Of a stretch of DNA of 34,531 bases, positions 23,138 through 31,542 are shown in pieces. The notes beneath the pieces are model-generated. The model was not told the origin of the DNA. It saw nothing but the letters and a program-made list of their open reading frames with translations, and made no database searches. Within the stretch, counting starts at the first letter, position 1, and every line of letters begins with the position of its first letter. A program made the translations under genes and the position numbers. The stretch is from Lentimicrobiaceae bacterium (lineage in GTDB: Bacteria > Bacteroidota > Bacteroidia > Bacteroidales > F082): NCBI GenBank assembly GCA_015061315.1, contig SUWV01000026.1, forward strand, positions 1-34,531, given 5' to 3'.

Positions 23138-24082
23138 ATGAATATGGGTAAAAGAGTGCGAATTACAAATGATAGTCTGAACAGTTATGGAACGAGGGTT
23201 CTGACTTCAGGAATGGAAATAGGACAATACGAACGCAATCCGGTTCTCCTGTATCAGCATAACAGAGGACAGGTGATAGGGTACGTTAAAGACATCAGAG
23301 TGGAAAACAATGAGGTGACAGGCGAACTTATGTTTGACTGCGCTTCGGAACTCAGCCAAAGATGCAAGAAGCAGTTTGAGTTCGGAAGTCTCCGTATGGT
23401 GAGTGTCGGAATAGATGTTCTTGAAACGAGTGAAGCAAAAGAACATCTGGTGCAAGGGCAGACAAGAGCTACAATCACCAAGAGTAAATTGTTTGAAGTC
23501 TCCTTGGTTGACATAGGAGCAAATGATGACGCGATAGTCCTACATAAAGACGGTGAACTTATAACATTGAGTAAAGATGAGAAGTCTTCATATTTACCTT
23601 TAATTAGTAATAATCAAATTTTAACAAAAATGGAACAGAAAACACTATGCCTATTGTTGGGCTTGCCAGAGACGGCAGATGAAGCGGCTATTAAAGCTGC
23701 AATTGAAGGCTTGAAAGCAGCGCAGGTTCAGATGTCTAAACTCGAAAATGAAAAAGCTACCCTTGAGTTGGAACGTCTCACAAGTGCTGTCGATAAAGCT
23801 ATTTCAGAAAAGCGTATCGACGCTACAAAGAAAGACCAGTTCGTGGAACTTGGTAAAAAGGTCGGTTATCAGGAATTGCAGAATGTTTTTGCGGCTATGA
23901 CACCGCAAACAAAACTAAGTGCTGTAATCGGACATCATGGTGGTGCTCCGACAGGCGGAGATAAGACCTACAAAAAGTTGAGTGATGTCCCTTCTTCTGA
24001 AATACTGAAGTTGAGAACAGAGAATCCTAAAGAGTACAAAAAATTGTACAAGGAGGAATACGGTATTGAATGCGAATTGTAA
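23138..24082 (+). CDS. Prohead protease with fused scaffold domain (Mu gpI/Z-like)
   Basis: 314 aa. Residues about 5-140 follow the HK97/Mu I prohead protease pattern (GTRVLTSGMEIGQYERNPVL...GSLRMVSVGIDVLE...LFEVSLVDIGAN). Residues about 165-314 are helical and charged (ALEGLKAAQ-like repeats, LENEKATLELERL), with the C-terminal end typical of scaffolds that bind capsid protein. An in-frame ATG at 23630 precedes the scaffold part and may give a separate scaffold product, as Z is nested in I in Mu. It opens the rightward late operon, just before the capsid gene. Confidence 0.82.
   Translation: MNMGKRVRITNDSLNSYGTRVLTSGMEIGQYERNPVLLYQHNRGQVIGYVKDIRVENNEVTGELMFDCASELSQRCKKQFEFGSLRMVSVGIDVLETSEAKEHLVQGQTRATITKSKLFEVSLVDIGANDDAIVLHKDGELITLSKDEKSSYLPLISNNQILTKMEQKTLCLLLGLPETADEAAIKAAIEGLKAAQVQMSKLENEKATLELERLTSAVDKAISEKRIDATKKDQFVELGKKVGYQELQNVFAAMTPQTKLSAVIGHHGGAPTGGDKTYKKLSDVPSSEILKLRTENPKEYKKLYKEEYGIECEL
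23630..24082 (+). CDS. Possible nested scaffold protein (internal start)
   Basis: In-frame ATG at 23630 (codon 165 of the protease/scaffold gene) would give a 150-aa protein holding only the scaffold part. The start lies after an A/T-rich linker (TTTTAACAAAAATG) at the border of the two domains. Mu makes its scaffold Z this way from gene I; use here is inferred. Confidence 0.45.
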   Translation: MEQKTLCLLLGLPETADEAAIKAAIEGLKAAQVQMSKLENEKATLELERLTSAVDKAISEKRIDATKKDQFVELGKKVGYQELQNVFAAMTPQTKLSAVIGHHGGAPTGGDKTYKKLSDVPSSEILKLRTENPKEYKKLYKEEYGIECEL

Positions 24083-24106
24083 TGTTTAACAAATAAAAAA
24101 GAGCTA

Positions 24107-25165
24107 ATGAAAAAGTTTATTTTAATTATCACAGCACTCATGTTTAACTCATTCTCTGGAGTGCTTTTCGGTTCGACAATAGGATTGTCGCCTTTAGAAT
24201 CTATTGTAGGTGCTAATGCTGTCGCAGTGGCATTGGGTGGTTTTATGCCATCAGGTGCTTTGTGTGAAGGCGTTTTAAAAGAGATTTGGACGGGTGAGAT
24301 GGTTAAAGCCCTCCGTGAGTTCCTTGCAGGCTCTTGGCTTGATGGTATCCCTGACAATTCTTTATTAGTGGATAACGACGTCATCCATTTGGTGGATGTT
24401 GGTGTAGATCCTGATGTGTTGGTCAACAATACAACCTATCCTATTCCACTCCAGGTGTTGGATGATGCTGAGATTCCTATTGGTCTTGACAAGTTCCAAA
24501 CCAAGGTGACACCTATTACTGATGACGAGTTGTATGCTATCAGCTATGACAAGATTTCACGCGTCAAGGAGAGCCATTCAAACTCTATCAATGATGCTAA
24601 ATTTGCAAAGGCTGCTCATTCGCTCTGTGCGAACTCAAACACTGCTAAAACCCCTGTACTCACAACTACAGGAGAACGTGATGTAGCGACTGGACGTCTT
24701 AGACTTACACCAGATGACCTCGTGTCATTAAAAGAGGCTCTGGATAAACTGAAGGTGCCTATAGCTGGACGTCGTTTGGTGCTTTGTACGGACCATGTCA
24801 ATGACCTTTTGAGAGCAGACCAGAGCTTCAAGGAACAGTACAATATTGATCGCAACACTGGTAAGATAGGCAATTTGTACGGTTTTAACATATATGAGTT
24901 CGGTAATAACCCTGTATATACATCTGCAGGTGTTAAGAAGGAGGTAGGTGCAATAGCAGATCCTGGTGAATTCCAGTGTTCATTCGCGTTCTATCCTAAA
25001 CGAATATTCAAGGCAACCGGTTCTACCAAGATGTACTGGAGTGCTGCCGAGAACGACCCCGAATATCAGCGTAACAAGGTCAACTTCCGTCACTACTTCA
25101 TCTGTATGCCTAAAATGATGGATGCAGGTGCAGTTGTGAGAAGCGGTTACAAGGCAACTGCTTAA
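24107..25165 (+). CDS. Major capsid protein
   Basis: 352 aa. Identified from position right after protease/scaffold and from the capsid-like body (EIWTGEMVKALREF...NDVIHLVDVGVDPDVLVNNTTY...TDDELYAISYDKISRVKE...KRIFKATGSTKMYW), which matches Bacteroidales phage coat proteins as I recall them. The first ~25 residues are hydrophobic after KK (FILIITALMFNSFSGVLFGS) and look like a signal or transmembrane segment, odd for a capsid protein and perhaps removed by the protease. The amidase start overlaps its stop (TAATG). Confidence 0.8.
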   Translation: MKKFILIITALMFNSFSGVLFGSTIGLSPLESIVGANAVAVALGGFMPSGALCEGVLKEIWTGEMVKALREFLAGSWLDGIPDNSLLVDNDVIHLVDVGVDPDVLVNNTTYPIPLQVLDDAEIPIGLDKFQTKVTPITDDELYAISYDKISRVKESHSNSINDAKFAKAAHSLCANSNTAKTPVLTTTGERDVATGRLRLTPDDLVSLKEALDKLKVPIAGRRLVLCTDHVNDLLRADQSFKEQYNIDRNTGKIGNLYGFNIYEFGNNPVYTSAGVKKEVGAIADPGEFQCSFAFYPKRIFKATGSTKMYWSAAENDPEYQRNKVNFRHYFICMPKMMDAGAVVRSGYKATA

Positions 25166-25626
25166 TGGCTGAGTTGAAGTATTTAGTCCTGCACTGCACA
25201 GCCACGACTATGGGAAGAGAGGTCTCTTCTGATGAGATTCGTGCGTGGCATACCAATCCGATAAGTCTCGGTGGTCGTGGCTGGAAGCAGGTAGGATATA
25301 CTGATATGATACATTTAGACGGCAGGATAGAGCGTCTTGTCGATAACAATGAAGACCATAATGTAGATCCTTGGGAGATTACAAACGGTGCTAAAGGGCA
25401 TAATGCGGAAAGCCGACATGTGGTGTATGTGGGTGGTTGTTGGAAAGGGCTGCCGTATGATACCCGAACCGTATCTCAACGCCTTGCGATGGAATTATAT
25501 GTCAAGAAATTTCATAAAGAGCATCCCAGCGTTCAGATTGTCGGTCATAATGAATTGAATGGAAATAAGGATTGTCCGAGTTTCAATGTACAAAAATGGC
25601 TTAAAGAGATAGGAATAAATCAATAG
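25165..25626 (+). CDS. N-acetylmuramoyl-L-alanine amidase endolysin (Amidase_2)
   Basis: 153 aa, T7-lysozyme-like. It cleaves the bond between muramic acid and L-alanine in peptidoglycan for lysis. The zinc and catalytic residues can be matched to T7 lysozyme: His10 (VLHCTAT), Tyr45 (GYTDMIH), His128 (VGHNELN), Lys135 and Cys137 (NKDCPSF). No signal peptide is present, so a holin or other export is required. It overlaps the capsid stop by one base and is followed by the spanin pair. Confidence 0.92.
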   Translation: MAELKYLVLHCTATTMGREVSSDEIRAWHTNPISLGGRGWKQVGYTDMIHLDGRIERLVDNNEDHNVDPWEITNGAKGHNAESRHVVYVGGCWKGLPYDTRTVSQRLAMELYVKKFHKEHPSVQIVGHNELNGNKDCPSFNVQKWLKEIGINQ

Positions 25627-25631
25627 TAGAT

Positions 25632-26135
25632 ATGGAGTTCAGCGTGATACTTAATTATGTTCTTGGCGGTGGCTTGCTGGCTGCTATGGTGGGTATTGTT
25701 ACCCTGAAAGCGACAATACGCAAGGCTGAAGCTGAAGCTGACAAAGCTAAGGCTGAAGCCGAGACTGTACGTATCGACAACGCTGAACATGCCACCCGTA
25801 TATTGATGGAGAATATTGTGCAGCCTCTAAAAAAAGAGCTTAATGAAACAAGAGAACTTCTTCAGGAAACAAGGCAGGAACTGGAAGCCACCAAAAAAGA
25901 GCTTGGCTCGACCAAACGCGAGATTGCTCGCTTCAGGAAGGCTTATGAGTCTGCCAACAGTTGTAAGCATAGTGACAATTGTCCTGTTCTTTACAAGTTG
26001 CGGAGTACGAAAGACGAGCAAGGTTCAGGAAGTCGCAACAATTCAGGTAGCAAGAGACAGCCTACTGCGAGAAGTGCGATCGGTGGAACTTGTGACGATA
26101 CCGAGGTCGGAAGTGAACTTGAATCTGCCGATTGA
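25632..26135 (+). CDS. Inner-membrane spanin (Rz-like)
   Basis: 167 aa. An N-terminal membrane helix (VILNYVLGGGLLAAMVGIVTL, about 5-25) is followed by a long coiled coil (about 30-105, repeated KAEAEADKAKAE and TRQELEATKKEL) and a polar C-terminus. That is the type II membrane topology of an i-spanin. The o-spanin gene begins within it in a different frame, as with Rz/Rz1. The length of the polar tail beyond the coil is unusual, but it is constrained by the overlapping gene. Confidence 0.75.
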   Translation: MEFSVILNYVLGGGLLAAMVGIVTLKATIRKAEAEADKAKAEAETVRIDNAEHATRILMENIVQPLKKELNETRELLQETRQELEATKKELGSTKREIARFRKAYESANSCKHSDNCPVLYKLRSTKDEQGSGSRNNSGSKRQPTARSAIGGTCDDTEVGSELESAD

Positions 26136-26439
26136 CACGATACGGAAAATGCCAAGGAGATCAGTATATCATTCTTCTTCAGGTCAAGCCAGCGTAGAGG
26201 TATCTTATAAGAATGATACGATATACATTACCGCAATATGTGACAGCTTACAGGGAAGACTTGAATATTACGAGATCAAACTGGCGGAATACGAAGCTTC
26301 TAACGAAATGTACAAAGACTATACTGAGGAGCTGAAGAAAACACGACCTAAAATCTTTCAATCGATATTGCTCGCATTCTTCTCAGGCGTTTTTACAGGA
26401 ATGATTTTTACAGTAATAATTAAACACAAATTGAAATAA
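25945..26439 (+). CDS. Outer-membrane spanin lipoprotein (Rz1-like) with extra C-terminal membrane helix
   Basis: Start ATG 25945 (164 aa) is chosen because it opens a lipoprotein signal peptide: hydrophobic VVSIVTIVLF followed by the lipobox FTSC at Cys19. The gene overlaps the end of the i-spanin by about 190 nt in another frame. The middle is a polar, partly helical domain. The C-terminus has a second hydrophobic segment (SILLAFFSGVFTGMIFTVII). Lipoprotein plus overlap point to an o-spanin; the second membrane helix is unusual for Rz1 and could imply a unimolecular function or a different envelope role. Confidence 0.7.
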   Translation: MSLPTVVSIVTIVLFFTSCGVRKTSKVQEVATIQVARDSLLREVRSVELVTIPRSEVNLNLPIDTIRKMPRRSVYHSSSGQASVEVSYKNDTIYITAICDSLQGRLEYYEIKLAEYEASNEMYKDYTEELKKTRPKIFQSILLAFFSGVFTGMIFTVIIKHKLK

Positions 26440-26440
26440 T

Positions 26441-26926
26441 ATGAATAAGAATTTTATGTATGGTTTGGCTCGCGTTAGAAAAGGCGACAAAACAATAGGA
26501 TATATCGAAAAAGGCTCATGGGACTGGGGCGGAACTAAGTCAGAGCCTGCAGATGTGTTTGCAGAACAAGTTCCGAATGATCCGGTGCTGACCCTCATTT
26601 CCAAAGCAGGAACAATTAGTCCGACATTCAATCTGATACAATTAAATTATGAGGCATTCCACGACATGGTTGGTGGAACACTTGTCGGAACTGAAGGTAA
26701 ATACACTGGATGGAAAGCACCAACTGAAACGGTGTTAATAAATGACAAGTGGGAAATTGATTTATTGAGTGGTCAGACAGTGACTATACATAATGGAACA
26801 ATTCTGGCAAACCTTGGTGGAAAACTTACAGTCAGTGAAGTGTCCAAACTTGAGTGTCAATTAAAAATCAATGCGCCTTCTGACGGAAGCGCACCATACG
26901 AAATCAATGATACCGTTGAATCATGA
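26441..26926 (+). CDS. Major tail tube protein
   Basis: 161 aa. Position at the head of the tail cluster, just before the frameshifted chaperones, and the beta-rich sequence (GSWDWGGTKSEPADVF...VTIHNGTILANLGGKLTV...ECQLKINAPSDG) fit siphovirus-type tail tube subunits of Bacteroidales phages. There is no sheath gene nearby, so the tail is probably non-contractile, unlike Mu itself. The stop overlaps the next start (ATGA). Confidence 0.75.
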   Translation: MNKNFMYGLARVRKGDKTIGYIEKGSWDWGGTKSEPADVFAEQVPNDPVLTLISKAGTISPTFNLIQLNYEAFHDMVGGTLVGTEGKYTGWKAPTETVLINDKWEIDLLSGQTVTIHNGTILANLGGKLTVSEVSKLECQLKINAPSDGSAPYEINDTVES

Positions 26927-27414
26927 AAGAATCTGTCGTAAGGCTAATTCAAAAAGAAGGGGCAGATGCACTGCTTAATGCAGGGGTCTCTGTCCCTCTT
27001 AAAGAGTTTAAGTTGCCGTTTAAGAAGAAACCGGTGCAGCTGCGTGTTACGATGAAGCGACCGTATATGTCCGGACAATTGCATATTGCTCGGATATATT
27101 TGTCTATGGGGGTGACGAGTAAACAGATGGCATCATTTTCCAAAGAGGAAGAGATGAAGTTTATTGTGGAACACTCAAAAGCTATAAGCAAAATTATAGC
27201 ATATACTATTTGTCAGGGGTATGTGTCAAGGCATCTGTTCATTGGTATGGTGGCGTGGTTTATCAGGAATTTTGTCGAAGACAGATATATCCAGTTTGCG
27301 TTCAAGACATTTGTTGGATTGATGGGGACAAAGTCTTTTATGAGTATTATCAGATCAGTAGAGGTGTCGAATCCGATGAAACTGAGACTGAGCCAAAAAG
27401 GAAAGGGGAGTTAA
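26923..27414 (+). CDS. Tail assembly chaperone, short form (gpG-like of lambda)
   Basis: 163 aa, mostly helical with a basic middle (LPFKKKPVQLRVTMKRPY) and an end at TAA 27412-27414. It lies between the tail tube and tape measure genes, where tail chaperones sit. The last codons contain the slippery heptamer A-AAG-GGG (27402-27408), so part of the ribosomes would continue into the -1 frame. By analogy to lambda gpG it would bind the tape measure protein during tail assembly. Confidence 0.75.
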   Translation: MKESVVRLIQKEGADALLNAGVSVPLKEFKLPFKKKPVQLRVTMKRPYMSGQLHIARIYLSMGVTSKQMASFSKEEEMKFIVEHSKAISKIIAYTICQGYVSRHLFIGMVAWFIRNFVEDRYIQFAFKTFVGLMGTKSFMSIIRSVEVSNPMKLRLSQKGKGS

Positions 27415-27647
27415 GAACAAAATATGAGAGTTCACATAGCCCCTTTGGTTTTATCTGGCAGATTGCTTCTGCAACAGGATGGACTGTCAATTATATCCTT
27501 AACAAGGTAAATTACCAAACACTCATAATGATGTTGTCGGATGCGCCTCGATATATCAAGGTTAGAGATGAACAAACTGCCGAAGATGAAGCGAATGAAA
27601 TATTATCATTTTTTCAAAGTAGATTAAGCAATGAGCAAACCAGTTGA
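26923..27647 (+). CDS. Tail assembly chaperone, -1 frameshift long form (gpGT-like)
   Basis: Slippage by -1 at 27402-27408 joins residues 1-162 of the short form to a second frame that runs to TGA 27645-27647, about 241 aa in total. The added part (ELRTKYESS...FGFIWQIASATGWTVNYIL...DEANEILSFF) has no convincing start of its own; its long upstream frame is the unused -1 reading of the first gene. The fusion's end overlaps the tape measure start by 17 nt. Frameshifted chaperones are conserved in long-tailed phages. Confidence 0.72.
27402..27408 (+). promoter_or_regulatory. Programmed -1 frameshift slippery heptamer
   Basis: In the zero frame the bases read A AAG GGG, matching X_XXY_YYZ exactly, 4 nt before the TAA of the short chaperone. 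After slipping, the next codon GAG enters the downstream frame of the long form. Frame offset between the two reading frames is -1, as required. Confidence 0.75.
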
Positions 27648-30600
27648 AATAGAATTTTTGATGAAGGACGGCATATCAGCCGGATTGAATAAGATTAAGT
27701 CATTTACGGAATCGGTGAAAAGCAAGGCACTGATGACAGCTGATGAATTTGCAGAAGTTCAGAGATATGTATTAGAACTGCGTAATGTTGTGGCTTTGCT
27801 CGAAACACAATTAGAGGATTTGCGCCTGGTCGGTCAAGCATCTTCTCCTGATTTGGATCAAAGTCAGAACATTGCTCAGATTGAATCTCTTGAGTCTCAA
27901 ATTAAGGAACTGGAAACTGAACTTAAACAGTTGCAGAATGTATCGGAAAATGTAAAAGTTACACCTTCAGAGTTACCTAATGCACAAAAGAAATTCAACG
28001 GTTTGCACAACAGTATCCAACAGATGGCAAGGGAAATGCCATCGTTGGCAATGGGACCCCAGATGTTCTTTCTGGCAATAAGCAATAACCTTCCAATCTT
28101 TGCCGATGAGGTTAAAAGAGCCAAGGAGGAATATGCAGATTTGATAAAAAATGGAGAAAAGGGAGAGCCTGTCTGGAAGCAGATATTGTCATCGCTATTT
28201 TCATGGCAGACCGCATTGACAACAGGCATTATGCTGTTGACCATGTATGGGGATGAGATAATACAGTGGTGTAAGGGCTTGGTTGGGGCAAAGAATGATG
28301 TCGATGAATTGAGAAAAGCGATGGAATTGAAAAATGAGGTGGAAAAGGAAGCTCACGCTATATCAGTAAGAACGCGTGTGGAACTGAATAATGAGATTCA
28401 AAATATAAAAACGTTTACTGGTACTAAAGAGCAGGAGAAAAACAAAATAGAGGAATTGAATCGCAAATATGGTGATTCGTTTGGCTATTATGAAACATTG
28501 GCAGAATGGTATGATATATTGATAAGAAAGAGTGAGGATTATATAGAAACATTGTTCTTACAGGCAAAAGCGCAGTCTTATATTGACAAGGCAGTGGCTG
28601 TAGATGAACAAATCAATGATGTCAAGGCCAAAGGCAAAGAGGAATATCGTCCTACATGGGGAGAAGGCGGTAAAGTTAATATGTTTTTGGGAGGTGACAA
28701 TTTGGATCATTATGGTAGTGATCCTGCAGAACTCGCTTACAGAGAGGTTTTACAAAAACTGGAAGATGAAAAACAGGGCTATATCAAAGAAGCTGAAAAA
28801 CTTCAAGAGGAATATCGAAACAATATGAAAGAATCTGGCTTGGGTTTGTATGCAAAACCTAAACCATCTGGTGGCAAAGGTACTGACCCTGCAGAGGAAG
28901 CGAAAAAACGTTTGGAACTTGAAGAAAGAATGGCGAAAGAACTGCGCCAACTGAAATGGGAAAACGAGCAGGCTGAGATTGACCAGATGAAGGAAGGAAG
29001 TAACAAACGTATACGCCAAATCAAGCTGGATTATGAAAAGGCTATCGCTGAGATATATGACCAAGAACAGAAATGGAAAGAAGCGCAAAACGGAACTCTT
29101 ACAAATGAACAAACTGATAGCCTGAAACAGGCTACTACTCTTGCATACGACAAAATGAATGCTGATGTGAGAGCTGTTGAAGCCGACGAAGTGCAAAAGG
29201 GTAAGGAGAAACTGAACGCATTGCTGGATGAATATAAAACGTACGACCAGCGTCGTAGGGATATTGAGAACGCTTATGCTGAAGATATGTTGTTGTTAAA
29301 TACGGAACTTGGTAATCTGGTGCTTTCAGGAGGTGATACTTCGCAAGTTCAGTCGTCAATACAAGCTCGTACTGACGCGTACAGGCAGGATATACAATCA
29401 TTGGAGGCTGACATATTGCATTCCACAGAATTTTACGATAAGCTGTTTTCTGATATTTCTGAAAAAGGATATAAGGTTCTGAAGGACTTTTACGCACAAG
29501 CAAAGGAAACACTTGACAATGCGAGAATAGGTGATGATGGTGTCACTGTAGAAGTGCCCGTAAAAGACGCTGATGGAAAATTTGTCAAGAAAGCGGTCAA
29601 GCTCACTGTGGCCGAATTTGAAAGGATGAAACAGCAGGTCGTTTCCATCCAACGAGACCTTGAGAAGAAAAATCCTTTTTCAGCTTTCAAAACATCGTGG
29701 TCGGAACTCATGTCGGCGATAAAAAACGATGGCGATGTTTCAGGCGCGTTGACCAGCTTCAACTCAAAAGGTAAAGAACTTACGTCAACGATTAGCAGTT
29801 GGGGCGATTCTTTGGGTGCTGTATTCGGAGACAGGTTCTCCAATTCCATAAACGAGATGATGACTATGGTTGACGGAGTCATTGGAATGGGAACCGGTAT
29901 AGGCCAGATATTCTCAGGTGATATTGTCGGTGGTATTACCAATACTCTTAGCGGTTTGAGTTCCATAATAACAATGATCTCGAGCTGGAAGGAAAAGAAT
30001 GAGGAGATGAAGAGGGAATGGTATCTTGCGGAGATAGAGACAAACCGGGCATTGAGAGAACGGAATGTTGAGTTGGCAATAAGTAGAGATACGATTCAAG
30101 ATATAATAACTAATCAGGAAATCTTGAACTGGTTAGTAGAAAAAGGTTATTCAAAACCAAGTAGCGTTTCAATTTGGGAAGCTCAGACGGCTGCTTTAGA
30201 AGAATATAAGAAGAATCTTGAAGCGGAAATAAATACAAATAATGAATTGTGGAATAATCTTCAGGGAAGCGAAGCATACTGGGAATGGGGCAATTCTATG
30301 AATGGAGGATCTGTTTCTATAGGACTGAAAGGTTTATCAGCAGAACAGATAGAACTTTATTATAACCAAGGGAAACTTACAGAAGAAGCTGCTGCTTACT
30401 ATGAGGCATGGATAGAAAGCGGCAAGTCGGTCGAGGAACTTAAACAGAATATAGAAGAAACATACGCGTCTTTGCAGGAAATGGTTATGGGAACTTCATT
30501 TGACGGATTTTTGCAAAACGTCAGAAACGCTTTGCGTGATGCACAAGGTGATATTAGTAAGTTCGCTGACTTTACGGAAGAGACAATATCAGAGGCTTTA

Positions 30601-31056
30601 TTGAACGCATTTATGTATCAGCATTTGGCGAAAGCACTTGAGCCATTATACAATGATTTGTCGGAACATTTGATAAACGGCACTGCTGATGAAGATTTTC
30701 TTAGCACATGGAAGGAAGATTTTATAACCATGTTGGGAGAGCAGTGGGGAGAATTGGAAAGTTTGGCAGAAGAAATGGGGGTAGATATTTTTTCTGGAGC
30801 ATCCCAAACAGGTAAGCAAGGTGGCTTTAATGCCATGTCTCAGGAACAAGGGACTAAGCTTGAAGGTCTGTTCGTCTCAGCACAGATGCATTTGGTATCT
30901 ATAGATGAAAGACAGGAGGATGTGGCGGAGACCATGTCTGTAGCGGTCGGACATCTGCGCAAAATTGAGGAGAATACGGGCGATTGTAAAGATTCGCTCG
31001 AGGAAATAAACCAGAATATTAAAACAATAATCCGTGACGGAGTAAAAGCAATTTGA
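27631..31056 (+). CDS. Tape measure protein
   Basis: 1141 aa, the longest gene in the window. It sets tail length and is ejected with DNA. Long coiled-coil regions (residues about 15-110 and 430-640), hydrophobic segments (about 180-210, SSLFSWQTALTTGIMLLTMY, and about 740-800, GTGIGQIFSGDIVGGITN), and few cysteines are typical. By the usual ~0.15 nm per residue rule the tail would be about 170 nm. It starts within the end of the long chaperone frame. Confidence 0.88.
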   Translation: MSKPVEIEFLMKDGISAGLNKIKSFTESVKSKALMTADEFAEVQRYVLELRNVVALLETQLEDLRLVGQASSPDLDQSQNIAQIESLESQIKELETELKQLQNVSENVKVTPSELPNAQKKFNGLHNSIQQMAREMPSLAMGPQMFFLAISNNLPIFADEVKRAKEEYADLIKNGEKGEPVWKQILSSLFSWQTALTTGIMLLTMYGDEIIQWCKGLVGAKNDVDELRKAMELKNEVEKEAHAISVRTRVELNNEIQNIKTFTGTKEQEKNKIEELNRKYGDSFGYYETLAEWYDILIRKSEDYIETLFLQAKAQSYIDKAVAVDEQINDVKAKGKEEYRPTWGEGGKVNMFLGGDNLDHYGSDPAELAYREVLQKLEDEKQGYIKEAEKLQEEYRNNMKESGLGLYAKPKPSGGKGTDPAEEAKKRLELEERMAKELRQLKWENEQAEIDQMKEGSNKRIRQIKLDYEKAIAEIYDQEQKWKEAQNGTLTNEQTDSLKQATTLAYDKMNADVRAVEADEVQKGKEKLNALLDEYKTYDQRRRDIENAYAEDMLLLNTELGNLVLSGGDTSQVQSSIQARTDAYRQDIQSLEADILHSTEFYDKLFSDISEKGYKVLKDFYAQAKETLDNARIGDDGVTVEVPVKDADGKFVKKAVKLTVAEFERMKQQVVSIQRDLEKKNPFSAFKTSWSELMSAIKNDGDVSGALTSFNSKGKELTSTISSWGDSLGAVFGDRFSNSINEMMTMVDGVIGMGTGIGQIFSGDIVGGITNTLSGLSSIITMISSWKEKNEEMKREWYLAEIETNRALRERNVELAISRDTIQDIITNQEILNWLVEKGYSKPSSVSIWEAQTAALEEYKKNLEAEINTNNELWNNLQGSEAYWEWGNSMNGGSVSIGLKGLSAEQIELYYNQGKLTEEAAAYYEAWIESGKSVEELKQNIEETYASLQEMVMGTSFDGFLQNVRNALRDAQGDISKFADFTEETISEALLNAFMYQHLAKALEPLYNDLSEHLINGTADEDFLSTWKEDFITMLGEQWGELESLAEEMGVDIFSGASQTGKQGGFNAMSQEQGTKLEGLFVSAQMHLVSIDERQEDVAETMSVAVGHLRKIEENTGDCKDSLEEINQNIKTIIRDGVKAI

Positions 31057-31057
31057 T

Positions 31058-31519
31058 ATGGATATTTTAGAAGGTCTTGTCAAGGTCAATGGTATTGATA
31101 TATGGAAGGAATACGGAGTGTTTCTTACAGAGAAGAAAAAAGGCGGTATGGATAATCTGAAAGCTATTACCAGAGCTTCAAAAGTGAAATCACATGTCGG
31201 TGTCGATATAAGGGAAGAGGATGGTCGTAAGTATCCGCAAAAATTAGTCGTGAAAAACGAAGAGAGAGATGTTACGCTGCATTTTGCCTTGTTTGCCGAC
31301 ACGAAAGAATTGTGGTGGCAAAAATATCGAGCTTTCATACAATTCATTAAACAAGGTAATGACGGTTGGGTACATTTCGCATTTATAGAGATAGGAGTGA
31401 TGTTGAAGATGTTTTATGTAGATGCACCGGAACCTGAACCTCTGACATGTTTATGGAAGCAGGGCAAGCACGCAAGTCGCTTCAAGATTAAATTCAAAGA
31501 ACCTAATCCTGTGTTTTAA
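31058..31519 (+). CDS. Distal tail (Dit)-like protein
   Basis: 153 aa directly after the tape measure gene (1-nt gap) and before the Tal-like gene, the conserved slot of Dit, which forms the ring at the tail tip. The sequence opens with VKVNGIDIWKEYGVFLTE and has the strand pattern (RDVTLHFALFADTKELWWQKYRAF and a final FKIKFKE) seen in Dit N-domains of Bacteroidales siphoviruses. It is short, so any extended C-terminal domain is absent. Confidence 0.7.
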   Translation: MDILEGLVKVNGIDIWKEYGVFLTEKKKGGMDNLKAITRASKVKSHVGVDIREEDGRKYPQKLVVKNEERDVTLHFALFADTKELWWQKYRAFIQFIKQGNDGWVHFAFIEIGVMLKMFYVDAPEPEPLTCLWKQGKHASRFKIKFKEPNPVF

Positions 31520-31542
31520 TAACGTTTAAATGATATTCTAAT

